DNA of 64,000 nucleotides from Sodalis praecaptivus (GTDB lineage Bacteria; Pseudomonadota; Gammaproteobacteria; Enterobacterales; Enterobacteriaceae): NCBI RefSeq assembly GCF_000517425.1, contig NZ_CP006570.1, positions 186,001 to 250,000 of the forward strand, read 5' to 3'. Shown piece by piece: positions 36,441 to 45,229 of this stretch (position 1 is its first letter; each line of letters starts with the position of its first letter). The notes under the pieces were generated by a model. It saw only the letters and a program-made list of their open reading frames with translations, ran no database searches and was not told where the DNA came from. The position numbers and the translations under genes were made by a program.

Positions 36441-36878
36441 TTAAGACAGAAATAGTTGTCGCTCCCTTTCCCGGCGAGACAATAGCGCGTCATTAGCGTT
36501 GCCTGCCCATTTCCACATCAGGAAGGCGTCTGCCGCGCCTTTATAATCGTGGGCGTTCAGTTTACGCTTTACCGATGAACCGGCAAAAGCGCCTGCGCCA
36601 ATATTGAAGATCAAACTACAAAGTGCATCGTATTGATTTTGCGAGAGTGGCGCGGTTACATTTTTTTCAATCGCCTGTTCAACGGTCTCTAAATCTTTCT
36701 TCAATAGCTCCATCGATTTTTCTGTCGAAATAAGCGTATTTTTAGCAATTGGCATACCATTAACATATCCGGTATGGCCGACGCCGATAGTTGGAATCCC
36801 CGCAATATCCAGGTAGGCGTTTAATCTTTCACCCTCTTCTTTCCGAATAAATATCACTCCATCATGGCTTATTTTCAT
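36441..36878 (-). CDS. Phage-type lysozyme (glycoside hydrolase 24), endolysin
   Basis: This 145-residue T4/lambdoid lysozyme has the catalytic E-8-D-5-T layout in the N-terminus (KEEGERLNAYLD then TIGVGHTG), and later NQYDALCSLIFNIGAGAF. It hydrolyses peptidoglycan. There is no signal-anchor at its start, so it would need the holin to cross the membrane. It overlaps the holin gene by 17 bases and lies directly downstream of the holin and the LPMO gene. No phage structural genes are nearby, so a role in releasing chitin-active enzymes is a serious alternative to a prophage remnant. Confidence 0.9.
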   Translation of the reverse strand: MKISHDGVIFIRKEEGERLNAYLDIAGIPTIGVGHTGYVNGMPIAKNTLISTEKSMELLKKDLETVEQAIEKNVTAPLSQNQYDALCSLIFNIGAGAFAGSSVKRKLNAHDYKGAADAFLMWKWAGNANDALLSRRERERQLFLS

Positions 36879-37197
36879 CAGATTTTACCCCCAAGCGTTT
36901 ATACAATTTTCCTTCAATCAAAATTCTTAATTTTTCAACGCCGACAAAACCAATAATCCCACCGAGCAAATTGACCGCATTGTCAGGGAGTCCGAGTTGT
37001 TCCAGTGAGCCGGAAATCGACAAGGTAAAGATGCCGCATATAAATGCTTCCGCCATGGTTTTCCAGACCGCTTTTCCATCGTAAATCCCCATAAAAAAAG
37101 CAATTAGCAGAGAGGAAATAGATGAAAATACCGTCGGTAAATAATCAACAACCCATGCAGAGCAATGAGCAATAATAATGGGAATGACAGTTGACAT
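36862..37197 (-). CDS. Holin (phage_holin_3/lambda-family type)
   Basis: This 111-residue membrane protein has three hydrophobic segments (near 8-38, 48-65 and 75-90) and a charged C-terminal tail, like the holin family containing LIAFFMGIYDGK and GFVGVEKLR. It would form membrane holes that let the leaderless lysozyme encoded by the overlapping gene reach the cell wall. It sits 80 bases downstream of the LPMO gene on the same strand. Confidence 0.8.
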   Translation of the reverse strand: MSTVIPIIIAHCSAWVVDYLPTVFSSISSLLIAFFMGIYDGKAVWKTMAEAFICGIFTLSISGSLEQLGLPDNAVNLLGGIIGFVGVEKLRILIEGKLYKRLGVKSDENKP

Positions 37198-37276
37198 TGT
37201 TTACCTTAGATAACTTAAGCGAAACTGAATACTGGCCAGAAACCTCTGGCCAGGGATTATCAGTTTTAAGTCAGAT

Positions 37277-38632
37277 TCAGATCAACTCGTACCACAACGA
37301 AAGTGCCAGGCCCGGTGCCCAGTCAGGCGAGTGAGCGACGTGGGTCACATAACTTACCCAGTTTTTACCGTTATGGCTGACAATGTCTCCGGCATGGTAG
37401 GTCTCACCCAGGATCCAATGTGGATACGTGCCGCCGCCGCTATCATCCTCATCTTTATCAGTTGAGACGGAAAGCACATTGCTCGTCCCAGACAGCTGGC
37501 CCTGAATATCCTCGGCCACAACGAAATAGCGGTAAGCGGTTGCGGGTCGCAATCCGGTATCGGTGTAGCTCAGTTGAGCAACATTGACACGGGCTATTTC
37601 ATTTCCGTCACGGTAAACCAAGTACCCGTTCAGCTTAACGCTGCTGCTTGATGCGCCCCACATCAGGCTGACGCTGTTCGTCGTAATGCCCATACTGTGG
37701 AGATGGGTCGGTGCTGTAGGCGGCGTGTCCGGATTGACATCGCTACTGGTGGAAGCAGTAATTGGCTGACTGAAAGCAGATTCAACCTCGGCCTCGTTGA
37801 CCGAGCTGACAGCATAACTATAGGTTGTATTTTCCGGCAAGCCGTTGTCGGTAAAACTCAATTGGTCGCCAGAATAGATCAGCGTGTTATTGCGATAGAG
37901 GCGATATTCGGCTGCAGAGGCTGCGGCGTTCCATTTCAGCGTAATACTGCTGGTGGTGCTGGCTGACGCACGTAATCCGCCGGGCGCGACAGGCGTGGTT
38001 GGGCTGACGTCTCCGATAAAGTCCAGATCAATCACCTGATAGAACGCATTGCCGGTATTGGCTACTTCCCATACGGCCAATAGCACATGATAGCCGGAAC
38101 GCTGAGGTAACATCACCAAATGTTCGGTCGGATTCGGTGGATTCAACGCAGCGGCATGGCTCCAGAAAGGCTGCTCTTCCAGTTCAACCTTATAGAAAGG
38201 CTTATCCTCAAACTGTGCACGACTTAGCGGCATGTTCGGGTTCCAACCTTCACGGGTAATGAAATAATTCCAGCGGCGAGTAGCGTGCGGCGCAGAGTAA
38301 TACCAGGTCACTTTCAACAGCTCGGCGGATTCCACGCTGTGCTTTTTCCAGTGTGTGCCCGGTTCGTCGAGGAATTCACCATCGCCTTGATTGGCGCTAG
38401 CGATTTTGCCATCCGGAGGCGGAAGCATATTTGTCGAATCCGTTGGAGCAACGCTATCGGTCAGGCCACTGGCGGTGGCAGGGAAGAACTTACCGGCTTC
38501 CCGTTGATTGAGTTGCCCGGAATTGAGTCGACCTTCTTGCCAGGCAAAATACGCACGGGACTCTGGAGTGGAAACATGTCCGTGGCGTAAACCCGGTCCG
38601 TTCTTTTTGGTGCTGATAATGGTGGTTGTCAT
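37277..38632 (-). CDS. AA10 lytic polysaccharide monooxygenase with FnIII and chitin-binding modules, no signal peptide
   Basis: This 451-residue protein has an LPMO domain (about 17-208), two fibronectin type III domains (about 216-300 and 307-395) and a CBM5/12-type chitin-binding module (about 403-451, aromatic-rich). The copper histidines are His17 in LRHGHVSTPESRAYF and His116 in SAPHATRRW, with an axial Phe near 197 (NAFYQVIDL). Active LPMOs need His as residue 1, but here 16 polar residues precede it and no Sec or Tat signal is present. The start is firm, with GGAG eight bases before the ATG. It probably leaves the cell by the neighbouring holin and lysozyme, with the N-terminus trimmed. 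Confidence 0.9.
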   Translation of the reverse strand: MTTTIISTKKNGPGLRHGHVSTPESRAYFAWQEGRLNSGQLNQREAGKFFPATASGLTDSVAPTDSTNMLPPPDGKIASANQGDGEFLDEPGTHWKKHSVESAELLKVTWYYSAPHATRRWNYFITREGWNPNMPLSRAQFEDKPFYKVELEEQPFWSHAAALNPPNPTEHLVMLPQRSGYHVLLAVWEVANTGNAFYQVIDLDFIGDVSPTTPVAPGGLRASASTTSSITLKWNAAASAAEYRLYRNNTLIYSGDQLSFTDNGLPENTTYSYAVSSVNEAEVESAFSQPITASTSSDVNPDTPPTAPTHLHSMGITTNSVSLMWGASSSSVKLNGYLVYRDGNEIARVNVAQLSYTDTGLRPATAYRYFVVAEDIQGQLSGTSNVLSVSTDKDEDDSGGGTYPHWILGETYHAGDIVSHNGKNWVSYVTHVAHSPDWAPGLALSLWYELI

Positions 38633-38673
38633 TGCATTTACTCCTGTTGTGGTTAATTAATTGCGGCCTGCTG

Positions 38674-39803
38674 TCAGCAGGTCGTGGCTAAATCCGGTGA
38701 CCAGTAAATATTGGAGAAATGTTCCATCACGCAGGCATGGCCTTCTGACTGCCAATAAATGTGATCGCCCTCGCTATAGCGGACACTTGTCGCTCACTGC
38801 GCATATTCCGGCTCAGGTCCCGGGACCGTGCCATCGCCAGCGAGATAGCCATAGCGATTGAGGAACTCCCAGGCAGGGAATTTGCCATCTTTGGTAAATC
38901 TGGCGTCTTAGTTTTCGGACCAGCTCATCAAGCTAAGAATGCCCATGCCTGCCTTTTCGGGTCGCCTCAGTGTGTTACGGATATTTTGGCGGTTAACGAC
39001 ATAAGTAGTAGTCGCGGCAATCTTGTTCGCTGGCGGGTAGACAAAAAATTTGTCATAAGGAATTTTGCCAAAACTATCGGGACTGGAGACCAGATTCCCT
39101 CTCGGGAAGTACATAAAATTTTCTCTCTGGCTGTCATTATTCTGCACAAGCCAGCCCACACCATCGACGTCAATACCGTCGCTGCCCTGATTATAAAATT
39201 GTGGAGCAATGTAATCGTAATTATCGTCAAGTATGCTGATATCGAGACTATATTTCCGCCCCGGAATAAAAAATAGGGGGATCCTGGCGCTATAATGTAG
39301 ATGAAATTTGTGCTCTGAGATGGGAAATAATTTTTCTTCCTCTTCAACTCTCTGGAGATAACGGCCTGATTATCTTTAGCAGTGATCGCGGCCTGTGCCA
39401 AATCATTATCCAAATCGTCAATAATGTATTGCTTGGGCAGTATTATGATGCGATTTCCCAGCGTCACATCAGACTGGCTAAGTAGAGTAATTGGTGCATC
39501 AGAAGCGTCGAGAAAAATAAGCACTTTACGGCACTGTGCATAAATCAGAGCGATGAGATGAAAAAGTATGTCTGCTGTGCCTTTATACTGCTTGGAATCA
39601 AGGTTACGACCAGCTTGGTGAGAAAAATTCATAAAGGCTACAGCAGGTGCATGGTATCGCACAGGTATATTCGACAGAGTCATCTCGTTTGATCTGCCAA
39701 GTTTATAGCCCTGCTCTGATTCTGAAGACCCGTTCTGACAAAATCCCATGGCAAGTTTATTCTCATTACTCCGTAATGATTTTATTGTATTGGGCATCAT
39801 CAC
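38674..39803 (-). pseudogene. GH18 chitinase pseudogene with C-terminal chitin-binding module
   Basis: Read on the minus strand from about 39803, the sequence follows bacterial GH18 chitinases: NKLAMGFCQN, IYAQCRKVLI, DDLDNDLAQAAITAKDNQ and NFIYIIAPGSPYF. A frameshift lies near 39240, and the next frame continues with YDYIAPQFYNQG, DKFFVYPPAN and LSLMSWSEN. A stop (38908-38910) follows, then DARFTKDGKFPAWEF, another stop (38794-38796), and finally a chitin-binding-like tail ending at 38674. The catalytic DxxDxDxE has lost its Glu to Ala (codon 39396-39398). The N-terminus had no signal peptide. It is clearly a dead gene. Confidence 0.88.
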
Positions 39804-40389
39804 ACCTTTTGTACGATCAGAGTTATTACGTAACCTTGCTTTTCACGGCGCAAGAGCTCAGTGAAGTAAAGCCATTTTCTGCAGCGGATTGCTTTGCATG
39901 ACTTAGTTTTACTTGTACAGGTGTTATAATCAATTTCAATTATTGCATTCTCAGATAACGTAATTGGTAACTGATTGAATGAATCTGAAGTTTTCGTCCT
40001 TAAAATTAAAACCCTAAAACGAGAACTGAGAAACAACAGACATAGCCAAGGGGGGCTATTCACTATCACTAGCATGCTGCTACCACGGAGTGTTCTAATT
40101 CTTGGATTTCAATGAACAGTGAATAAACCTCTTGAAGAGGCGTTCCGCTTCGCGAACTTTCAAGTATGAGTTATCGAAAGTACTTCCATGGGAAATTTCT
40201 AATCCTGCGTTGTGTTGAATGAAATCGCAACAATAAATTTTAAAACCACGTTTCAAAAATTAGCATCATATTGATTAACTTGAGAAATATTATAAAATTT
40301 TGCTTTCTTTATTATTAATAATGATATTTGTGTGGTATGTTAATATTTCAACTCACGAAACTGACGCGAACTTCCCATAAGGAGGATGT
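39804..40389. other. Divergent promoter region of the chitin locus
   Basis: These 590 AT-rich bases lie between the chitinase pseudogene (minus) and the LysR gene (plus). No gene was recognised. It probably carries both promoters and LysR binding sites, but none could be named with confidence. Confidence 0.5.
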
Positions 40390-41277
40390 ATGTTTTTTTC
40401 TTCTAATCTAAAGTGTTTCATAGTACTGGCTAGAGAAAAGTCCCTCAAGAAAGCATCTGAAACTCTCTTCGTTACTTCCTCCCCTATATCAAGAAGGATA
40501 AAGATTTTCGAGGAGCAGTTGGGGTACAAGCTATTCCACCGTACTGAGCATAATTTTACGCTAACCAAAAAAGGACGGGAGCTTTACGAAAAAATCATCC
40601 CTTATTATGCAAAAATATCTGAATTAGAAGAAATATTTTCTCAGAAAAACAACCGATTGATTATAAAAAAAAGTATTATGATAGGGGTGGAGAATATCAA
40701 CCCTTTTATGTTTGACTTATTGATTAACAATAGAAAAAATATCGAGAGCATATCATATTGCTCTAGCGACGCTTGTAATTCATTTGAATCATTGTGTTCA
40801 GGAGAAATTCAGGCGGTAATCTCACATAGAGAAATGAGCGAAAGTAACATCATTTCAACGGAGTTTTACAGTGAACCTATTTGTTATCTTATGGCTAAAG
40901 GTATTGCGTATACCCAACTCGGCGATATGAAAAGCCTTCCAATTATTATTCCTAAAAATGGCTTCCACGATAGCTATATCAAAATCGCACACAGGAAAAT
41001 CATTACCCTCTCTTCGACTATTCAGGTCATCATTGTCGATGATGTTGAAAATTATCTTTTCTTAATTGAAAATGGCGATGCGGTTGGTCTGATGAGTGAA
41101 TCCATGGCCTCGTTTTATAAAAAAAAGCACTCTCTTTGTGGAGAGGTTGATTACAACATAGATCCCTCTTTTCCAAAGCTAAAAGCATATATTTATTGTT
41201 TGAAGGAACAAGAAGAGATTCTTAAGAACCTTCGAGATGAATTTACTATCCAGCAGAATGTGGGGATGGCATCATAA
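40390..41277 (+). CDS. LysR-family regulator beside the chitin locus (ChiR-like role proposed)
   Basis: This 295-residue LysR protein has an HTH (SLKKASETLFVTSSPISRRIKIFEEQLG) and an unusually Lys/Ile/Asn-rich effector domain. Base composition is clearly AT-richer than most genes here. The ribosome site AAGGAGG sits four bases before the ATG. It is divergent from the chitinase-LPMO-holin-lysozyme genes. In Serratia a LysR protein, ChiR, is needed for chitinase expression, and position suggests the same job here; sequence alone does not prove it. Confidence 0.85.
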   Translation: MFFSSNLKCFIVLAREKSLKKASETLFVTSSPISRRIKIFEEQLGYKLFHRTEHNFTLTKKGRELYEKIIPYYAKISELEEIFSQKNNRLIIKKSIMIGVENINPFMFDLLINNRKNIESISYCSSDACNSFESLCSGEIQAVISHREMSESNIISTEFYSEPICYLMAKGIAYTQLGDMKSLPIIIPKNGFHDSYIKIAHRKIITLSSTIQVIIVDDVENYLFLIENGDAVGLMSESMASFYKKKHSLCGEVDYNIDPSFPKLKAYIYCLKEQEEILKNLRDEFTIQQNVGMAS

Positions 41278-42035
41278 ATGAAATTTTAGTGTTTTAACAC
41301 AAAGTTAAATTCCTAAATGATAATATTTGAAATCTCGATAATGTTAGGCATTTTACTCTTGACATGACTCGTCTGATATCTCTCGTTCTATAAAATGTTT
41401 CGGACTATACTAATTAGCTTATTTAGTTCTGTTCAAGGCGATCAATTTCATAGCTTCTGGGCGCGAAATGTTACTTATTCTGTCTACCTTTTGGCAGTGA
41501 CAGCATCGGCGTGCTGATGGTCTGCAACACTGCGGTAATTCAGGTCAGTTTGACTGCGCCCGCTTTTTTTCTTGAGGATCCGTTGCTTAAAGCATCGTAA
41601 TAGAACATGCGGTTAATTGGAATGTTGCCTGATCCTGCCACTGACCTCAATCTTTAATTCGTGTGCGTTGCCCCATAGAGGTTATCGCATAGTAACCTCT
41701 TCCTCTATCCTCACCTCGATTTGTTTAGAGATTTTCCGCTTTGGATGAGATCGTGAAAATTATGCCCAAGTTACGTCATTGAGTGAAGAATTTGCCCTGT
41801 CATCGTTATATTCCTCCCGCCAGCACTCCGGTGTTTCCTGAGCATTATCCATTGACAAGAAACAATGAGTGCTTAAAAAATTCATCGCTTAAGTTGCCAT
41901 TAGCCGGCTCGCCAAGCGGATGATCTATGGCGATCCCGAGCGTGTAAAGTCTATCGTGAGCTTATTTTCATTCGGTCATTTCAAACGCTTTGAAAATAAA
42001 TGCATTACAACTAGCTGCCTCGGTATCGGAGGGAT
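41278..42035. other. Gene-poor region, no recognised gene
   Basis: These 760 bases have moderate AT content and no frame of useful length. They may hold eroded genes. A T-rich run (GCTTTTTTTCTTG) occurs near 41562. Confidence 0.5.
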
Positions 42036-42121
42036 GCCGTCGAGTGTGTCGTAGCGTTATCATTAAAGCGCTGCAAAATGTGTTGTCACCAAACCCTCGA
42101 GTATTCACGCATGCGGCTTAA
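42036..42121 (+). pseudogene. Remnant of a DUF1932-type dehydrogenase gene
   Basis: 42036-42073 resembles 35678-35725 inside the dehydrogenase gene. In frame it reads CRSVIIKAL against CRSVIIKGLEAL, and the match needs a nine-base deletion. The frame runs into the dispersed repeat and stops at 42119-42121. It appears to be a fragment of a second copy of the dehydrogenase 3' region. Confidence 0.65.
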
Positions 42122-42215
42122 ATGACAGCGGCCGCTGGTAACGCCGTTTACGGTTGTGCCGGCGCGGGACTCACTGAGTGGAGCTAAATCATGTTGAGGT
42201 AGTTGGAAGATCATT
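42087..42215. repeat. Dispersed repeat, copy 2
   Basis: This is the second copy of the repeat at 36308-36438, in the same orientation, about 5.8 kb away. It lies just before the Rpn-family gene. The last 79 bases are nearly identical, with ACTCACTGAGT at the centre forming a short palindrome. Confidence 0.85.
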
Positions 42216-42314
42216 CCTTGTCTGTAAAACGAGCATGGGATAAAGACAAGGGTACTTTTGGACAAGGGGACCGGCAAAAACGCCTCCCTCTTGTTCCTTG
42301 AGCCGTAAGGGAAT

Positions 42315-43346
42315 TTGGGCGGGGTTAGTTGCACCAGTATAGTTTTCACGGATCGCGGGCGCTATGATGCGGCGGAATTTTGCCAGGGAGGCGCTATATT
42401 ACAGGTTAATTGCCAGCACGACGCGTTGTTTAAACGGTTCCTCGGGGATATCGCCGTGGCGCGGGATTTTTTGGCTATCCATTTGCCGGCGACAATTTGC
42501 CGTCAATGCGATCTGCGAACGCTGGCGATAGCGCCGGCCAGTTTCGTCGAGGAGAACTTACGCAGCCAGCTTTCCGATATGCTGTACTCGGTGAAAACCG
42601 CGAGCGGGGAAGGGTATATCTACTGCCTGATAGAGCATCAGTCGCGCCCTGAGAAGCTGATGCCGCAGCGTATGCTTCGCTACAGCCTGGCGGCGATGCA
42701 GCAGCACCTTGATCAGGGGCACGAACAATTGCCGGTGGTGGTGCCGCTGCTGTTTTACCATGGGCGTTCGTCGCCCTATCCGTACACCACGCGTTGGCTG
42801 GATTGCTTTGCCGACCCTGAGCTGGCAGAATCGGTGTATATGCAGGCGTTCCCGCTGGTGGATATCACGGCGATGCCGGATGATGAAATCCTGACCCACC
42901 GACGCATGGCGCTGCTGGAGTTGGTGCAAAAGCATATCCGAACGCGGGATGTGCTGGAGATGGTAAATGACATCGCCAGGTTGTCTAAACGTTGGCCGCT
43001 ATCGGCGGCCCAGTTTCGCAGTCTGGTCTATTATATTGTCATGCAGGGAGAGACGTCGGCCGCGGAAGAGTTTCTGCGGGCGATGGCCGAGAAAGCAACG
43101 GATTATCAGGAGGACATTATGACGATTGCACAACAGCTTGAAGCGAAGGGATTGCAAAAAGGGATACAAGAGGGGTTGCAAAAAGGCCTTGAGCTTGGCG
43201 AGCAGAAGGGGCTCCTTCTCGGCCGTCAAGAAATGCGCCTTGACATAGCTCGCCAGCTTATCAACAGCGGCATAGAACGAGAAGTGACAAAACGTTCTAC
43301 CGGTCTGTCTGATAATGAGTTGGACGCGGCATGGCTAAAGCCGTAA
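42315..43346 (+). CDS. Rpn-family recombination-promoting nuclease / putative transposase
   Basis: This protein belongs to the RpnA-E (YhgA-like, PD-(D/E)XK) family. Family marks are HDALFKRFLGDIAVARDFLAI, the nuclease core DMLYSVK...YIYCLIEHQS with the conserved D-E-Q, LRYSLAAMQQH and LLFYHG. The C-terminus has the usual QKGxxEG-type repeats. Family members begin a few residues before HDALFK, about residue 28 here. The in-frame codon there (42396-42398) is ATA, preceded by AGGGAGG, so the original ATG may have mutated. The TTG at 42315 is the only upstream start-like codon. The gene may be silent. Confidence 0.85.
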   Translation: MGGVSCTSIVFTDRGRYDAAEFCQGGAILQVNCQHDALFKRFLGDIAVARDFLAIHLPATICRQCDLRTLAIAPASFVEENLRSQLSDMLYSVKTASGEGYIYCLIEHQSRPEKLMPQRMLRYSLAAMQQHLDQGHEQLPVVVPLLFYHGRSSPYPYTTRWLDCFADPELAESVYMQAFPLVDITAMPDDEILTHRRMALLELVQKHIRTRDVLEMVNDIARLSKRWPLSAAQFRSLVYYIVMQGETSAAEEFLRAMAEKATDYQEDIMTIAQQLEAKGLQKGIQEGLQKGLELGEQKGLLLGRQEMRLDIARQLINSGIEREVTKRSTGLSDNELDAAWLKP

Positions 43347-43594
43347 GCTGCAGTTTTAAGTTACACAGTAATGAGCAAGAGAAGGCCATATTATGAGCTG
43401 AAAGTAGGTTTATTGTATCATTAGAGTGATTTTCTCTTTATTTCGCCCCAGATAGGCCAATGCCGTATAGCTATCCCACTAAGCGGGTCTTTACACTAAG
43501 GGGTGTATGTCAACGCTCATCATCTACTACATTCCGATTCAATTAATTAACTAAGAAGACTTAAGGATTGCGACTATTTAAAGGAGGGAATTCT

Positions 43595-44968
43595 ATGACC
43601 GACAATCAATATAATAAAGATTCGACCAAAGAAGAAATAGGCTTGGCGCGCTATTTTTCGGGACGTATGACGGTAGTCGAATATACAGAAAGAGAATCGT
43701 CTGCGGCGTTAAATATTGCAGCCAAATTACAACCGGTTATACGGTCTGGTATTAAGTATAGTACCTATCTTGGTATGCTCGAAGCCATTAAATCTGCCGC
43801 GAATAAGACAGATAGGAGCGTCGATGCCATCATGAAAATTTATGAAGATATGCAGCTGCGAGAATTTGACAATATCCATAGTCTGGAAGTTAAGTTTAAC
43901 CACTTCTATCATAATATATTAATGTATTCCAGTTTTGCCAACTATTTGACCAGCATACTTGAAGAGGCGAAGCGGGCTATGCACACCGCGGTTGGGCAGG
44001 GGGATAATTTCGGGGTGAGTTTAGAGAAGTTTATCCAACGAAAAATGACTGGCATGATAAAGGATTTTGTAAAAATCGAACCTAGTGAAGCGCAACTCAC
44101 GGTAATTAACCAATTAGCGCATTTGGCCAGAATCACGGCTGAGAAAGAAAATGATACTATTAATGATTACATTTCAGACGGACAACAACAAGGACTTAGC
44201 AAAAATGCAGAGAAAGATGTCATGCCGTCATCAGGGATCGTGGCCTTCGTCATCACCACCACGGCATTGGCAGTAGCAGCCTCTTGTTTAGGCGCTGCGG
44301 CGATTGAATCCGGTGGAAGACCGAATGAAGCTGTTACCAATGGTCTTCTCAAAGGCGCTGCCGACCTATCGGAAACGCTGAGATCAAGGGTATTTTCGTC
44401 GTTTGACAGTGAGGGGACGCTACAGGGCATTGCCTCTATTGACCATTCTTCGATAGAAAACGTCGCTAGCGTGAATGAAATGACGCGTGGCGGGACAGAA
44501 ATAATGTCGATTAATGCGGACCACGCAGTGCAAGTGCCTGCCGCGTCAGACATCACTGAGATGGATGAAACAGACCCGACGACGGCTGAAACGACAGAGG
44601 GTCTGGATAAAGTTACCCTTCTACAACAATTGTCGCAGCGTTTGGAACAAATGAGAGAAAACGTGCGCGCGGCCCGAGAACTCGCAGCATCAAGTGTCCG
44701 AGATGCCGATGCCGCTCTCGATGAGATGAAAACAGTATTGGGTCGAGGAGTAGTGCGCGCTGAAAACGGCAATAACACTTTGCGCATAAAAGAAAGTTTT
44801 ATAGATTATGCGACAAAAACGGCCAAAATGGAAAGAGATGTCTCAATGTATAAGGCGGAATTAAAAATGCAAAAAGATTTATTACTAAAGATCAACCGAC
44901 TCAAAGGTGGAATATTATCAGAATTGGAGGAGCCTGATGCTGTTTTATCCATGAGTTCCTCGCTTTAA
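43595..44968 (+). CDS. Unrecognised 457-residue protein with central membrane segment and coiled coil
   Basis: I do not recognise this protein. The first 200 residues look helical and polar. One hydrophobic segment lies at about 213-236 (IVAFVITTTALAVAASCLGAA). A Ser/Thr/Glu-rich linker follows, then a strong coiled-coil-like region (about 345-390) and another helix. There is no signal peptide. The ribosome site AAAGGAGGG is excellent, and the ATG at 43595 is preferred to 43568. One membrane segment plus coiled coils and no leader is a layout shared with type III translocators such as SseD/EspB, but no sequence match was seen and no type III genes are in the window. Confidence 0.75.
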   Translation: MTDNQYNKDSTKEEIGLARYFSGRMTVVEYTERESSAALNIAAKLQPVIRSGIKYSTYLGMLEAIKSAANKTDRSVDAIMKIYEDMQLREFDNIHSLEVKFNHFYHNILMYSSFANYLTSILEEAKRAMHTAVGQGDNFGVSLEKFIQRKMTGMIKDFVKIEPSEAQLTVINQLAHLARITAEKENDTINDYISDGQQQGLSKNAEKDVMPSSGIVAFVITTTALAVAASCLGAAAIESGGRPNEAVTNGLLKGAADLSETLRSRVFSSFDSEGTLQGIASIDHSSIENVASVNEMTRGGTEIMSINADHAVQVPAASDITEMDETDPTTAETTEGLDKVTLLQQLSQRLEQMRENVRAARELAASSVRDADAALDEMKTVLGRGVVRAENGNNTLRIKESFIDYATKTAKMERDVSMYKAELKMQKDLLLKINRLKGGILSELEEPDAVLSMSSSL

Positions 44969-45229
44969 TAGATTGTTGATCATAAATTGAACCGGTACAA
45001 TGCCGATAATTGCGCAACTGATATATTCAGACTATCCATTTCTCATTTGACCACGCTGGTAATTTTACCCCAGTCCGGCGGATGTTTAACGTCAAGTATG
45101 GCGTTTAGTGCAGGTTATCAATGCAGCTGATGCGTCTTCCGCCCGGCAACGTGCGCCGGTATAGTTTTCAATGATGCCCCTGATGTTATAGGCGCAGAAC
45201 GCATCTCCATTTTGTCTGAGGGTTAATCT

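Noticed and set aside
36441-37197. Holin and lysozyme as part of a prophage
   Set aside because: No capsid, tail, integrase or spanin genes are nearby, and the genes adjoin chitin-active genes. A phage origin of the two genes themselves remains likely.
38761-39276. 171-codon plus-strand frame opposite the chitinase
   Set aside because: It is antisense to the pseudogene, has no ribosome site and no family resemblance.
38967-39803. 278-codon open frame as an intact hypothetical gene
   Set aside because: Its first two thirds follow GH18 chitinases and the rest is in a shifted frame, so it is part of a chitinase pseudogene.
43595-44968. Type III secretion translocator call
   Set aside because: Only general topology fits; no sequence match and no type III apparatus genes are in the window.
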